Shown piece by piece: positions 1-11,699 of a stretch of DNA of 64,000 nt; the stretch's first letter is position 1; the number at the start of each line of letters is the position of its first letter. The stretch is taken from the NCBI RefSeq assembly GCF_010389155.1, contig NC_057765.1:24244980-24308979 (forward strand), read 5' to 3'. The notes below the pieces were generated by a model. It made no database searches. It was not told the origin of the DNA and worked only from the letters and a program-made list of their open reading frames with translations. Made by a program: the position numbers and the translations under genes. Source of the DNA: Erigeron canadensis (Eukaryota > Streptophyta > Magnoliopsida > Asterales > Asteraceae).

Positions 1-367
1 TGTTTAACCACAGGGAAAGGGTCATCATTCACACCAATACCAAACCTCTTGATGATAACCGCAGTATCTTCTTTGATCAGATTATCAAAGATAGGAACCA
101 AGTCTTTCTTTACCATACACTGGATTTTTGCACCCTATAAAATAACATAAAAAAACTTAGAACAGAAATTAAAAGATTGTGTTTTTTTCTTATATTTATG
201 AATTGGCTACCATACAAGGAAACATATAGGGTTACCTTCTCATCAACCAACACCATCTCAAGCCTCTGCCAGGGATTAATCCAACGACGGATTATCCTCA
301 CCTTCATGTTGATGAAATCTTTTGAAGCATCTAATTGTTCCACAAGCAAAGTTTGGTTGGTAGCCAT
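1..367 (-). CDS. RPA70-like OB-fold protein, 5' part (two exons, partial)
   Basis: Exon 1 is 236-367 and exon 2 is 1-134, running off the window edge. The intron has GT at 235-234 and AG at 136-135, and the phase is kept: ...VLVDEK joins GAKIQCMVKKDLV. The N-terminal pattern (LDxSKDFINMKVRIIRRW, then an EMVLVDEKGAKIQC strand pair) is the usual start of plant replication protein A 70 kDa DNA-binding subunit-like and DUF223 OB-fold proteins, which bind single-stranded DNA in the nucleus. The ATG at 367 is the natural start, because the conserved block begins only about ten residues after it. No stop or frameshift is seen in 88 codons. Many plant genomes carry RPA-like copies spread by transposons, Helitrons included, so this may be a dispersed copy rather than the housekeeping gene. 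The fold assignment is fairly sure; function and completeness cannot be judged. Confidence 0.72.
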
Positions 368-368
368 G

Positions 369-1620
369 AAATTTGATTGTAATATTCGGTGAGAGAGTTG
401 TGTGTGAAAAACTTGGGATGGTGTGTTTGTGATAAGTTTTGATCACACAATATACATGTTTCTCTTTCTACCAACCAATCAATTGTAGATCTCAAGACTC
501 ATAAACAGTGGTGTCAAATCCTTTAGTTGAAGCAGGTGAAGATGGATCGTATGTGGAACACAATTAGCATTAAATGCTTAGTGTAAAACAACAAACAATC
601 CATACGTACCACCCATATCTACTTCAACTAATTTATGTTTTATTATATTATATTCAAATTAAAGCATGCACATATCCTTAATTTTTAAATTAAAGCATGC
701 ATATCTCTCCCATCTCTCCCATACATACATACATATAGATATATATATATATCTATATATATATTGCCGCCAAAACCGAATTTGAAATAAAGCAACACAC
801 CACCTTCACAACTATCAACCACCTTTACACCTAGGTCCTGCAACATATCACCACACCACCTTAACACGTCCCCAAAGCCCTACTCCCGCCAAAGCCCGTT
901 TTTGAAGTATGCCTTATTCCCCCGCCCAAATCACGTCCCCACACACACCAAAAGCACCTTGAAATACCTACACATTGACGTCATACATCCAATGTGGCTT
1001 CCCTCTTGGCTTGACAACAACACATTATGATGTCACTTGACATTCCTCCTTTAGTATGAAGGGGGGATAGAGCCAAAACATCACCATGCCACCACAACCA
1101 CCAGCCCATCATTGCAGTCTGTCCCTCCGCCAGCCACTATTCTTTCGGCCAACCATCAAACGGTTCCACCAGGTTATTATGTATTTTTATACTTAGTTAG
1201 GCTTTTATGATTCAGATTCAAGACATGACTCGGTATCACTAGATTATACCCATTGATTGTTTGATGATAAAACCCTACCCCAAGAATGGTAAGTAATATA
1301 TATATAATTTTTTTCCTTTCTGTGTTTTTTCAATTTTACTCTAGAGTTTCCTTTATTATTGCTTAGGTTTGTTTTGCTTCTTCTTCTGAGGAATTCATAG
1401 GTTGTCGTGATTTCTAGGTTTTAGATAATGGAGCCCAGGTTCCACTGGCGATTCAGTCGTTATATGAGGTTACCATATTAACTCTGCCCCTGTTTTTCGC
1501 ACCTCCTCAATTTGGTAGGTAGGGTTGAATAAGTCTCTTATATCAACAAGAACAGTATGCTACAATCATAGTAGAGAGGATAACCTTTGGGTAAAAGTTT
1601 GGATTAACAGTAGCAAAAGA
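369..1620. other. No gene seen; AT-rich intergenic DNA
   Basis: No protein-like reading frame was recognised here. The stretch holds a simple ATAC/AT repeat (about 721-766) and a C-rich patch near 1080-1160 in MITE-like sequence. Confidence 0.5.
721..766. repeat. ATAC/AT microsatellite
   Basis: Runs of ATAC followed by imperfect TATATATC/TA units. Simple-sequence repeat with no coding content. Confidence 0.8.
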
Positions 1621-2723
1621 ATGAAAATTTAAATGACCGTGTTCTTATGGAAACAAATTCAGCGAGCTAAAGATTTTGGAGTTACGTCAGTCAGGAAAGC
1701 AATGGATATTCAGAAGTTAATGGAATCGGTATTGGTTGGGTAAGTTGTCAGATTTTTTAATTTGCACATTTGTGTAAAACTTTCCATTTTTGCTAGAAAG
1801 ATTATGGCACCAAATTGTGATTTTTATACATCATCCGCTATGAGTTCTTCTATATATTGTAAGCGCCAACCAAAGCCCACACATTTGTAAAGCTTTTAGT
1901 TATGGCAACCTACTTGCAGCTGCCTCCTATGGATGATTATAAGCATCATCATTGGACGAAGACTCCGTTATAGCTTTAGATGGTAAGTTATTCAAAGCTA
2001 TGAGAAGTTTGCACAATGTAATTTTAGGTGTTTTGTGTGGGTCTTATATGCAACCCCCAACTTTGATGGGTTAAATGGATACCTACAATTTTATAGATCA
2101 TAATCTACATAATGTGTTATTTGTATCTCATCATGCTGCAAAAATGAGTCAAATGATGCTTTATATGGAAAATTTGGTTGGTTAGGTAATAACTCAATAG
2201 GTACTGATCCAACATGGGAGGTTTGTAATCCATTTGGAAAACTTTAAATCGTTAGTTTCACACGACTTCTGCATATATAACTGCATGTTTAGTAGTTCTT
2301 ATATTTTTGTGATTTTACAACACATTGAGATCTGCTTATAAGCATGTAATAAGAATCATTAATATAAAAGTCGACATGCGACTCTATACAATCTGCAACC
2401 TCGAGGTCTCGAGTTATAAAGTCAGCATGATCTCATAATGTGGATGATGTCTAAGGATATAGGTCTGTAACCTTGCTTCTACTTTGGAAAAGCTATATAT
2501 GTTGGAGAATAAGTTATACAAGGAAGTAAAAGTAAGACATCATTACAAAAAGAACATACATACATAAAAAGATTTGACTTGTACCTAAATATTAATTGTT
2601 TCTGTATCTTACAAAAAAAACATAAATGGGTAACTATGACCATAGTTCTATGGTTAGTAATTTTGTTATGGATTTCATTTTAGTAATTTGAAATTGATAC
2701 ATCACGTGGTTGATTTGGTTTTA

Positions 2724-3420
2724 GGATGAAGATAGGATAAAAGTGATGTACAAAAGGTTGACTAAATTGGATGCACGTGGAGAGGAGCATGAGCATAATC
2801 TTGTAAGAACACTGCTGCACAGGCTTCTACAAAATGTTTGATGACTAAACAAGATATGTCTATCAAAGATACTGATGTCATATCTAGCGAGATACAAAAA
2901 GTAAAGGACATGGAACTGCAGCCACAAGTCAGTGAGTTGATATACGGGTATGTAAAAGTTTTGGCTGCTAAAATTAGACTCCTCTTTATATAAGTGCATT
3001 AGAGCCGTCATTTTACAAACAACTTTATCTTTTATTGTGCTCTCTACAGACTTATAAGAATGTGGCAATCAATTGTGAAATGTCACCCAAATCAGTTTGA
3101 AGCCATCATGGAGTCAGACTTTAAGGGCAAACACCAGCATTGAAAGAGATATAAACTTGAGAACCACGCTTAAGCTTGAAACAGGACTTGTATCTTGGGC
3201 CTGACATTTTAATAACTGGATTACTGTTCAGAAATCATATGTAAATACCTTAAACGGGTGGTTATTACAATGCATTGATCATGAACCAGAAATAACCATG
3301 GACGGTGAGGTTCCTCATTCCATGGGTGGGTTAGGAGCTCCTCCAATTTCATGTTTTGCAACGATTGGCAGCGGGAAGTCAAAGGCGTTTCACAAGAACA
3401 AGTCTCCATACCAATGAATG
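2724..3420 (+). pseudogene. DUF630/DUF632 (APSR1/NRG2-like) gene relic
   Basis: Three pieces in the order of the DUF632 domain can be read on the plus strand. After an AG at 2723-2724 comes DEDRIKVMYKRLTKLDARGEE, and near 2916-2948 ELQPQVSELIYG. After another acceptor at 3050 comes LIRMWQSIVKCHPNQFEAI, and at about 3213-3380 NWITVQKSYVNTLNGWLLQC followed by EPEITMDGEVPHSMGGLGAPP. DUF630/632 proteins are plant nuclear or membrane-associated regulators (APSR1, NRG2, ROLLED LEAF types). Stops, for instance after the KGKHQH segment, and frame changes between pieces show that it is dead. The N-terminal DUF630 domain is not visible. Introns survive, so the copy arose from genomic DNA and not from mRNA. 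It sits in a run of unrelated gene pieces, which fits transposon capture. Confidence 0.7.
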
Positions 3421-3773
3421 TTTTCGCATGAGTTTAAGTAAAATTATGGAAAAACAGGATGATACACAACGAACTATGCCTAAAAAAAAGAACATCTTGC
3501 CAAGGATCTTGCAAGAAGACGTCAAAATCTTGGGCTAAATGATCCACACGAGTCAATGGTTCCATCTGAGAGCCAAGTGGATCTGGATTATAAGCTATGA
3601 AGTTAGTTCTCAGGTAATTTATATATCCATTTTTAGGTAATTAGACTTGCTAACTTATTCAAGTTGGCTCCATTATTTTGCAAACAAATCCACAGTCTAA
3701 TTATTCATGAAAGTAGTGTTTTTTTCCTATGAAATAGACAACAATATGGGCAAGTTGTGCCATGATTCAAGGC

Positions 3774-4009
3774 AGGTTTGACACAAACTCTTGGGTTTTA
3801 TTTCCTTATTTGGTGTTTTTGTTATTTTAATTGTTAGGTTGTTTTTCTTAAGACCTTTATGGACTTTTTACTTTGTTGAGGGTGTCTTATGTAACTTGGT
3901 TATTAGTGATTATGTTTAATAAACCTAGCCGATCATCTCTGGGAGGATATCCAGAAATTGGTTTTCTCTTATTCTCTTTAGTATTCTTCTCTTTAACCCT
4001 ATCAAGGTT
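3774..4009 (+). mobile_element. Solo LTR of a small Gypsy element, with TSD AGGTT
   Basis: A 226 bp LTR (3779-4004) begins TGACACAAAC and ends CCCTATCA. It is bounded on both sides by AGGTT (3774-3778 and 4005-4009). The same LTR recurs at 4659-4884 behind the 3' end of a Gypsy pol gene, which identifies the family. The short length suits a Reina-type chromovirus. The intact target-site duplication shows that this copy arose by LTR-LTR recombination at its insertion site. Confidence 0.8.
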
Positions 4010-4310
4010 TGGGTCAACAAAGGGAGTCTTATAGATCCTTAAACACGTTTTCCAGTTAAAAATTATATATTATATAAACTACCTGAACCAACAGTCTTAA
4101 CTAATTTTCATAGCATCTTCATAACAACATCTGAACAATTCAATTGTGGTGCATTTATTATTTCTTTTTTATGTTGGGTTAATGTTATTTTTCATAACAT
4201 CATTATTAACTTCACATGATGCAGGTTGTTTATAGTCTGACAATGGAGTGCCAAAAAGCGAGTTAAGTAGCTCTTACATGTCTCTTTTTTTGGGCAGTTA
4301 CCACATGTAG

Positions 4311-4394
4311 ATACTCATTGCATTGGACAATGTATTAGGCCTTCCTTATCTTCATGAGGGTTGTCAATGTACAATCAATCATAGAGATATTAAG
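4311..4394 (+). pseudogene. Receptor-like kinase fragment, copy 1
   Basis: Twenty-eight codons read like plant receptor-kinase subdomains VIa-VIb: ALDNVLGLPYLHEGC, then INHRDIK carrying the catalytic-loop HRD. A GTAACT donor-like site follows directly. Upstream there is an AG (4296-4297) but also an in-frame TAG just before the piece, and no other kinase subdomain is readable nearby. It is an isolated, dead exon. The family call rests on this short stretch only. Confidence 0.5.
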
Positions 4395-4489
4395 GTAACT
4401 AATAGCTTTACGAAAAGGGTAACAATGAAAGAAAGGGCAAACTATATATAAAACTATGTTTTTTTTCTTTTGAAAAAAAATAAAAAATT

Positions 4490-4658
4490 CAAAGTTAGTT
4501 AAGAGGGGAAACAGGGCGGCGATGAAGGTGCTCGTGCAATGGGAGGGGCAAACAACTCAAGATGCAACGTGGGAATTCTTGGATGAGCTAAAACTACGTT
4601 TCCCTGATTTTTCAGAGCTCACTTCTTGTGGACAACAAGTGGGTTAAGGAGGGAGTAT
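4490..4658 (+). pseudogene. 3' end of a Gypsy polyprotein (integrase C-terminus) and PPT
   Basis: The frame reads VLVQWEGQTTQDATWEF followed by a region ending FPDF, the chromodomain-like C-terminal pattern of Reina/CRM-type Gypsy integrases. Shortly after the stop comes the purine run AAGGAGGGAGTA, a polypurine tract, and then the LTR at 4659. Only the last ~50 codons remain; everything upstream is missing at the duplication junction near 4489. Confidence 0.7.
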
Positions 4659-4884
4659 TGATACAAACTCTTGGGTTTTATTTCCTTATTTGGTGTTTTT
4701 GTTATTTTAATTGATGGGTTGTTTTTCTTAAGACCTTTATGGACTTTTTACTTTGTTGAGGGTGTCTTATGTAACTTGGTTATTAGTGATTATGTTTAAT
4801 AAACCTAGCCGATCATCTCTGGGAGTATATCCAGAAATCGGTTTTCTCTTATTCTCTTTAGTATTCTTCTCTTTAACCCTATCA
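4659..4884 (+). mobile_element. 3' LTR of the same Gypsy element
   Basis: 226 bp, starting TGATACAAAC and ending CCCTATCA, followed by AGGTT (4885-4889), the same target site that flanks the solo LTR at 3779. It is preceded by a polypurine tract, so it is a 3' LTR in plus orientation. Confidence 0.8.
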
Positions 4885-5188
4885 AGGTTTGGGTCATCAA
4901 AGGGAGTCTTATAGATCCTTAAACACGTTTTCCCGTTAAAAATTATATATCATATAAACTACCTGAACCAACAGTCTTAACTATTTTATAGCATCTTCAT
5001 AACAACATCTGAACAATTCAATTGTGGTGCATTTATTATTTCTTTTTTATGTTGGGTTAATGTTATTTTTCATAACATCATTATTAACTTCACATGATGC
5101 AGGTTGTTTATAGTCTGACAACGGAGTGCCAAAAAGCGAGTTAAGTAGCTTTTACATGTCTCTTTTTTTGGGCAGTTACCACATGTAG

Positions 5189-5272
5189 ATACTCATTGCA
5201 TTGGACAATGTATTAGGCCTTCCTTATCTTCATGAGGGTTGTCAATGGACAATCAATCATAGAGATATTAAG
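5189..5272 (+). pseudogene. Receptor-like kinase fragment, copy 2
   Basis: Second copy of the 28-codon HRDIK piece, carried by the tandem duplication. Same preceding AG and TAG and same following GTAACT. It differs by very few bases from copy 1 and is equally non-functional. Confidence 0.5.
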
Positions 5273-5368
5273 GTAACTAATAGCTTTACGAAAAGGGTAA
5301 CAATGAAAGAAAGGGCAAACTATATATAAAACTATGTTTTTTTTCTTTTGAAAAAAAAATCAAAAATT

Positions 5369-8300
5369 CGAACTACCATGATTGATACAGTGCTGAAATT
5401 TCCATGTCCATATATGCAGCTCAAGGACATATGGCAATTGTTCCATCAGAACTTCTGCAGCCAACTCTCATCCACAAAGAACGCCAAGGATGTTCCACTA
5501 TGCATGATTTGCTATATTAGGTAGATATTGGTTTCCTGAAATTTACTTTCTTGTATTTGTAAATCATGAGGAGTCCACTCAGCTTAACAGGTCTTCGATT
5601 GCTGAATGTGAGTCCATCTTAAATTATGGCCAAATAGCTATGTGGTTACATGTATGCGCTGAAAATCACCCATTTTCTTCTACGAACACTTCTTAAATGA
5701 ATGGCGTACCTTCATTGAGGTGCTTTTACTCCGGATATTAATTTTTGGTTGCTTACGTCTTTTGACACAAAAATCTATAAATAAGTTTGACTGTTTTTTA
5801 TTAACATATTTCATATTGTAAACCATGCCATTTTCATCACATCGTCATCAAAAAAAAAATTATGATTTCTTATTTGATATTAAATTAAATAAGTTTCAAT
5901 TTTTAACATTTAAAAAAGTCAGTTGCATACTGTCTCTAAGTACACATGGAGGCAAATTTTGGCCTTTAGTCGTTGTGTGCCTGAAAATCTATAAGGATAT
6001 GATCCCAATGCTAGAAATTTATATACTTAATGATTTTGCACTACGTTCGTAAATCTCTTTCCTTTTGGCAGTATGATAGTACCTTGCATCATTCTTTATA
6101 GGTTGCAAAATAGTGGGTTGGGTAACGCATCAAAATGGGTAACTTTGAGGTTCATCAGAACAACAATTTGGTTAACCTCCAAACACTTTTTCGTTCATTG
6201 TTTAAAACTGGTAAGAAAAAGAGAAAGAAATCATTAATTATGATTAACAATACACCTTTAGGTATAGCGATTTAGGTGGTTTTTAACACGTGAGTTGACA
6301 CTTGGTGATAAACCATTTGAAGTTGACCTGGTTCTCTTTATTAGATAAATTACTTTTGACCTCTTATTAGTAAAATGCATTTCAAGTTGACTTATATACA
6401 CTTAAACTGGTTAAGGTTGTTGCCTTTAAGAATTTTCTTTAAAATTATTTTTTAGACTCAAGGGATGAGAGGAGGTGTGGTTATACAAGCATATCATCGG
6501 CTTTGAGGCGTATTCAGCTGGAGGAAGGATTCCGACAGGTATGTTTCTTAAGATGTAACTCTTACAAAAATCGTATTTGGTGACCCATGAAATAAACGGA
6601 TTTTATGTCACTAACAATGGACTTTTACCTTCTCCTGTTGGAACTAGGAATGTTATCCAGATTCCCTTTGAACATATAAAGTGTTACTTGGTGCCTTGGT
6701 GGTGCTGTTACCGAATGTTAGGTGACTATAATTACTTTCTTTCTACATGGTGGCTGTTTGCAGAACCTTCTAGAAAAGGGGTTTCTGGTAAAGAAGAACT
6801 AAAGTGATTTCTATGAGATACTTAGTAAGCAGCATGGCAAGGAATCTCAAGAGGGTATTCAATCACGAAAGAAAAGGCCCAAATTAGGGGTATGAGCCCC
6901 TAAGAGACTTGAACACAGAAAAACAATATCAAAATCCATTTTAGCCAAATGGGCTGACCCTGTAAGTTCTTTATAATAGAACATGAGTTCCAAGCCTTGT
7001 CCTTATGATTTATGATTTTATGGAATGAAATATTGGTATTTTCTATCCTTTTTTGGTGTTAGATTCGGCATGCCATAATCGGGTTTACAGTGGTATAGCT
7101 AAACATCATGGCAAAGATCCCGAGACTAATGTAAAGACAAGTAATGGTTCTGTTACTTTTATACACAAGGAACCACATCCTAGAATCACGGTTCAACAAG
7201 CAAGATACTCATGTCAAATCTAAAGGTAGCGCCTTTATTTCTCTTCTTACTATGTAAATCACTCACTACTTGGTTTGTATTCCCCGGAAATCTTACTTAT
7301 CGATAATAGTTAGCTATCATATTATATTAGTATTATCTGAACAAGTTGACTAGATCTATTATATGCCGTTTTATTAGAGTTATTTAATTTAGTGGTAAGA
7401 AATTGGGCAACTTGGGAGGTTTGCCAAATGCCAACAAATCAAAAACATCAATTTGTATGGTTGGGTTCACCTAAAACACCTTTTGGCAAAAAAATATTGA
7501 AACTCAATTTACTTGATATAAATACAACCATCCACGGAAGTTGAAGCTCCAATCTATGTACATAACAAGTTCTACTTATTCCTTTTTGTTCTTCGTTTGT
7601 TATCTATCATGCATGGATAGTCTTTCGTTGAGTTACTTGGAACATAATTTCCTTTTGTCACAACTTCTTATTCATAGACTTATGTTTTGATCACTGTCAC
7701 TTGCTTTTTTGGTACCTACCTACCTTTTAGATTTGTGAAAAAAACGATCTTTTTTACAGCTTCTCTAATTGTTCATATATCACGTTTCGTTTATTTTGAA
7801 AACTTTATTCAGAAGGGTAGTTGATATTTTAGAGTTTTGTTTTCCTGTCAATGTATTGGCATTATTATAAATTTCGCTTTTTTAATTTTTGAGTTAGCCC
7901 TGACTGGGATACAATATAGAGTACTTCATATTTGTAAGAAACACCCTTAAAAGTATGTTTTGTTTATAAAAATACATTAATGGTCTTCATAGGCGCCTTT
8001 GAAACCATATAAATTATGGAAACATAGGTATCCGATAGTTGGTGAACAATACCTTTGGGGTCAAGCTCCATAATGAAACACGGCAGCATATGTCCTTGGC
8101 ATACATTAAACAGTTGTCCTCGCTATGATTTCATATCCTATTGGTTTGTGAGTCTTGGTGTTTTTATATGATAAACCTATACTCTTTCTTAATACGTGTT
8201 CATTGGTAGTTATTTTACTATCCTATTGATAGACATTTTGTATGCCTTCCTGAAAAAGTTTATTGATTGTTATCTCTACAAGAAAATCTTCCAAATATCA

Positions 8301-8511
8301 AAATTTCAAGATCTAAATAGTGGTCAGGTAGTGACCACAATCTCTACAAGTTTTCATGTTCTGGAAATGTGAGACCATATAATGTGGCTCTTTGAATTGT
8401 TGCTTTTGAAAACTCTCTTGGTACCATTGATGGTTTCTGGGTTTTTTTTTTGTTTTGAATGTGAAAGATGATGTGTTTCTAAACACTTTTTCCGATCATA
8501 ACCATCCTTGT
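5369..8511. other. No complete gene; AT-rich mosaic with unassigned coding-like scraps
   Basis: Short exon-like pieces with plausible splice borders occur, for example near 6455-6540 (DSRDERRCGYTSISSALRR) and 6830-6890. None was recognised, and no frame stays open for more than ~80 codons. The rest is AT-rich DNA. It may be the tail of a captured-gene mosaic ending at the hairpin near 8512. Confidence 0.4.
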
Positions 8512-8540
8512 CGTGCATCGCACGGGGCTGCACTCTACTA
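8512..8540 (+). other. Helitron-like 3' terminal hairpin (candidate)
   Basis: CGTGC-ATC-GCACG (8512-8524) forms a five-base-pair GC stem. About 11 bases later comes a CTAC/CTAA-type tract that runs into the TAA microsatellite. Plant Helitrons end in a short GC hairpin 10-12 bases before CTRR. The exact CTRR end is blurred by the CTACTACTACTAA repeat and no 5' TC end was found, so this is only a candidate. Confidence 0.35.
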
Positions 8541-8547
8541 CTACTAC

Positions 8548-8629
<82 letters not shown>
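8548..8629. repeat. (TAA)n microsatellite, left flank of viral insert
   Basis: About 27 near-perfect TAA units. It abuts the first readable codon of the pararetroviral coat-protein fragment. Confidence 0.95.
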
Positions 8630-8630
<1 letters not shown>

Positions 8631-8631
8631 T

Positions 8632-9809
8632 AATATTTACCAGATTCTAATACGTTTCATTGGAAGTCTAAATTTATAGACGGTCTCCCTAATTTATTTG
8701 CTGAAAGAGTTAGAAGAACTCTTAAAGGAACAGAGACAACAATAAATTATGATAAATATACATATGGAAAACTAATTGGCACATGCATCCAAGAAGGATT
8801 AACATTATGCAATGAAATAAAATTAAATCAACAAATAAAAAGATATAGCTTTTTAGAAAGAAAACAAATGAGAAGTTTTTGTGACCAATTTGGTATGGAA
8901 TGTAAAAATACTACAAAGGAAAAATATATTCCACAAAACAAAAATTACTAACGAAAAAGAAATTATAATAAACACTCCAAAACAAAAAGGAGAGAAAAGA
9001 CAGAAGAGAGAAAAAATAAAAGACAAAAAGATTATAATAATAAGCCAAAAACATGTTATAGGTGTGGCAAAATAGGCCATTATGCAAATAAATGCAGAGT
9101 AAAGAAAAAGATTAATAATCTTAATATAGATAAAGATTTAAAAGAAGGTTTAATGAGAATCTTATTAAACTCATCAGATTCAAGAACTGAAAATGAATCT
9201 GAAAATATAGATTCGGAAGAAGAAATAAATTGTATAAAAGAAGAAGATTTTATATCTGAAGAAGAAGAAAATTCTTGTAATAATAATTGTTGTCAAAATA
9301 AAAACGAAGAATATGATATTTATGAAATACAAGCTCAATTTGAAGATTTAAAAATTAATGTTTTAAATAGTGAAACTTTAGATGTACTAAAAATGGTACA
9401 AGATGAAGAGGTAAGATCAAAAATCATTAGTCATTTATCTAATAATGGAGAAGGATCATCAAATGATTCAGAACCTTATACAATGTCCGACGTATATTAA
9501 ATACTTAAACAAATACAAAAAGACAATTTGTCTACTAATGTCTCCATGCAAGACTTAATACATGAGATTAATAATTTAAAAGGCGAGATAAATAATCTCA
9601 AAAACAATAATGATAAATTAGATAATAGAATTACTATTTTAGAGACAAAAGGAAAATATCAAATGATAGAAGAAAATAAACAACTTAATCCAATAATAGA
9701 AGAAAATAAACAAGTTATTCCAAATAAGGAAGATGATTTTTTAGCTACACTAGAAATGGTGACTTCAAGAAAATGGTTTGTTAAGATTAATTTATTAATA
9801 GACAATCAT
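8632..9809 (+). pseudogene. Endogenous pararetrovirus: coat-protein C-terminal region with CCHC zinc knuckle, then coiled coil
   Basis: This is the left half of a Caulimoviridae-type insertion. The frame opens inside the conserved coat-protein core (FIDGLPNLFAERV near 8670) and continues to the knuckle CX2CX4HX4C at 9054-9095. A very acidic Glu/Ser/Asn segment follows (about 9150-9500), then a helical heptad-like region (about 9540-9650). In the family this part packages the pregenome. One frame runs throughout, broken by in-frame stops at 8949-8951 (TAA) and 9498-9500 (TAA); I see no frameshift. The movement protein and the start of the coat protein are missing, because the insert begins at the TAA repeat. 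It is therefore an incomplete, inactivated relic. Genus is uncertain; the layout of one long frame from coat protein to RNase H suits several endogenous groups. Confidence 0.85.
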
Positions 9810-11681
9810 TAAAGAAAAGAATTTATAGCTCTAGTTGATAGTGGAGCAGATTTAAATTGTCTACAAGAAGGATTAATTCCTACTAAATATTTTCAAAAAA
9901 CTACACATTCATTAAGCACAGCACGTGGTGAAAAAATGAATATTAAATATAAACTATAAAATGTTAAAATATGCAAAAATAATGTTTGCATACCTACTAA
10001 TTTTATACTTATCAAAAATATAACAAATTAGATGATTTTAGGCGCTCCTTTTATTGAGAAGATATTCCCAATACAAGGGGTTGATAAAAACAGAATAACA
10101 GGATCTTTTAATAATAAAGCAATAACTTTTGAATTTATTACTCAACCTTTTACAAGAGCACTCTCAGAAGTAAAAGATCTGCCAATAACAAAAGTTAAGC
10201 AACTTAATTTTCTTAAAGAAGAAATCAATATTAACACTATTGAAGAAAAATTAGAAAATCCCAAATTAAAAGAAAAAATAAAATTACTAACCAATCAATT
10301 TACTCTAAAAATTTGTGATGATCATCCAAATGCATTTTGGAATAGAAAAAAACATATTGTGAATCTTCCATATGAAGATGAATTTCATGAAAGTAAAATA
10401 CCTACAAAAGCTAGGCTTTGTCAAATGAACTCTCAATATCTTGAATTATGTAAAAAGGAAATTGGTACCCTTTTACAAAAGAAGTTAATAAAACCTTCTA
10501 AATCACAATGGTCATGTACTGCTTTTTATGTTAATAAACATGCAAAGCAAGAAAGAGGTGTCCCCCGTCTTGTTATAAATTATAAGCCCTTAAATAAAGT
10601 TTTAAAATGGATTAGATATCCAATTCCTAATAAAAAAGATTTATTAGATAGGTTACATGAAACACTTATCTTTTCTAAGTTTGACTTAAAGTCAGGATAT
10701 TGACAAATCCAAATTAGTGAGAATGATACTTATAAAACTGCTTTTAATGTCCCTTTTGGACAATATGAATGGAATGTTATGCCATTTGGGCTTAAAAATG
10801 CTCCCTCGTAATTTCAAAAAATTATGAATGACATTTATAATCCTTATAGTAATTTCATTATAGTCTATATTGATGATATCTTAGTATTTTCGAAAGATAT
10901 TGAGACACATTTTAGACATCTTCAAATATTCGAGAAAATTATCATTAATAATGGTCTAGTAATTTCTAAATCAAAAATGATGCTTTTCCAAACAAATGTC
11001 AGATTTCTTGGTCATAATATTGAGAAAAGAAAAATAATACCTATTAATAGAAGTATAGAATTTTCTACAAAATTTTCGGATAAAATTTTAGATAAAACCC
11101 AATTACAAAGATTTTTGGGAAGTTTAAATTATATTTCCCCATTTTATAAAAATCTTTCTCAAGATACTGCTATCTTATATGATAGACTAAAGAAAGTTCC
11201 ATGTCCTTGGACTGATAATCATACTGAAACAGTCCAGAAAATTAAACAAAGAGTTAAAAGTATCCCTTGTTTAACATTGGCAAATCCTAATTGGAAAAAG
11301 ATTATAGAAACAGATGTCCCTGATATAGGATACGGAGGAATTTTAAAACAAATTGATGAAAATAAACAAGAATATTTGATTAGGTTCCATTCAGGGAAAT
11401 GGAACAACACACAAAGGAATTACGCAACTGTTGCTAAAGAAATTCTCGCAATTATTAAGTGTGTTTTAAAATTTCAAGAATATTTATACAATCAACATTT
11501 TATTATTAAAACAGATTGTCAAGCTGCCAAATTTATGTTTAATAAAGATTTCAAGCATGATGTGTCAAAACAAATGTTTGCCAGATGGCAAGCTCACTTG
11601 GCTCCTTTTGATTTTGAAATACTATATAAAAAAGAGGAGGATAATAGTCTCCCTGATTATCTAACTCGTGAATTTTTATAG
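9810..11681 (+). pseudogene. Endogenous pararetrovirus: aspartic protease, reverse transcriptase and RNase H
   Basis: Same reading frame as the coat-protein part. The protease active site DSGA lies at 9837-9848, followed by the ILGAPF motif near 10035. The reverse transcriptase spans about 10300-11000, with the conserved RLVINYKPLN block near 10568 and the catalytic YIDD box at 10866-10877. RNase H runs to the TAG at 11679-11681, with the conserved TDC motif near 11512. In-frame stops lie at 9810-9812, 9957-9959, 10029-10031, 10701-10703 (a TGA where the family has Trp after SGY) and 10809-10811. No frameshift was found, so decay here is purely by substitution. No replication-competent product is possible from this copy. 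Very A/T-rich codon use matches the coat-protein half and differs from neighbouring DNA. Confidence 0.88.
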
Positions 11682-11699
11682 AAAATGACTAAATGATTC

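Larger units (their letters stand above)
3779..5365. repeat. Tandem segmental duplication (LTR plus flank, two copies)
   Basis: The block from the LTR start through about 480 bp of flanking DNA (3779 to about 4488) recurs at 4659 to about 5365 with few differences. The flank contains the kinase-like piece and ends in the same T-rich/A-rich stretch. Copy 1 breaks off at about 4489 into the 3' end of a Gypsy pol gene that leads into the second LTR. Copy 2 continues into different DNA (from about 5366). Confidence 0.85.

Noticed and set aside
8853..9080. Overlapping plus and minus frames over the viral zinc-knuckle region (8881-9075 plus; 8853-9080 minus)
   Set aside because: The coat-protein frame with CX2CX4HX4C is in another phase; these are shadows produced by A-rich codons.
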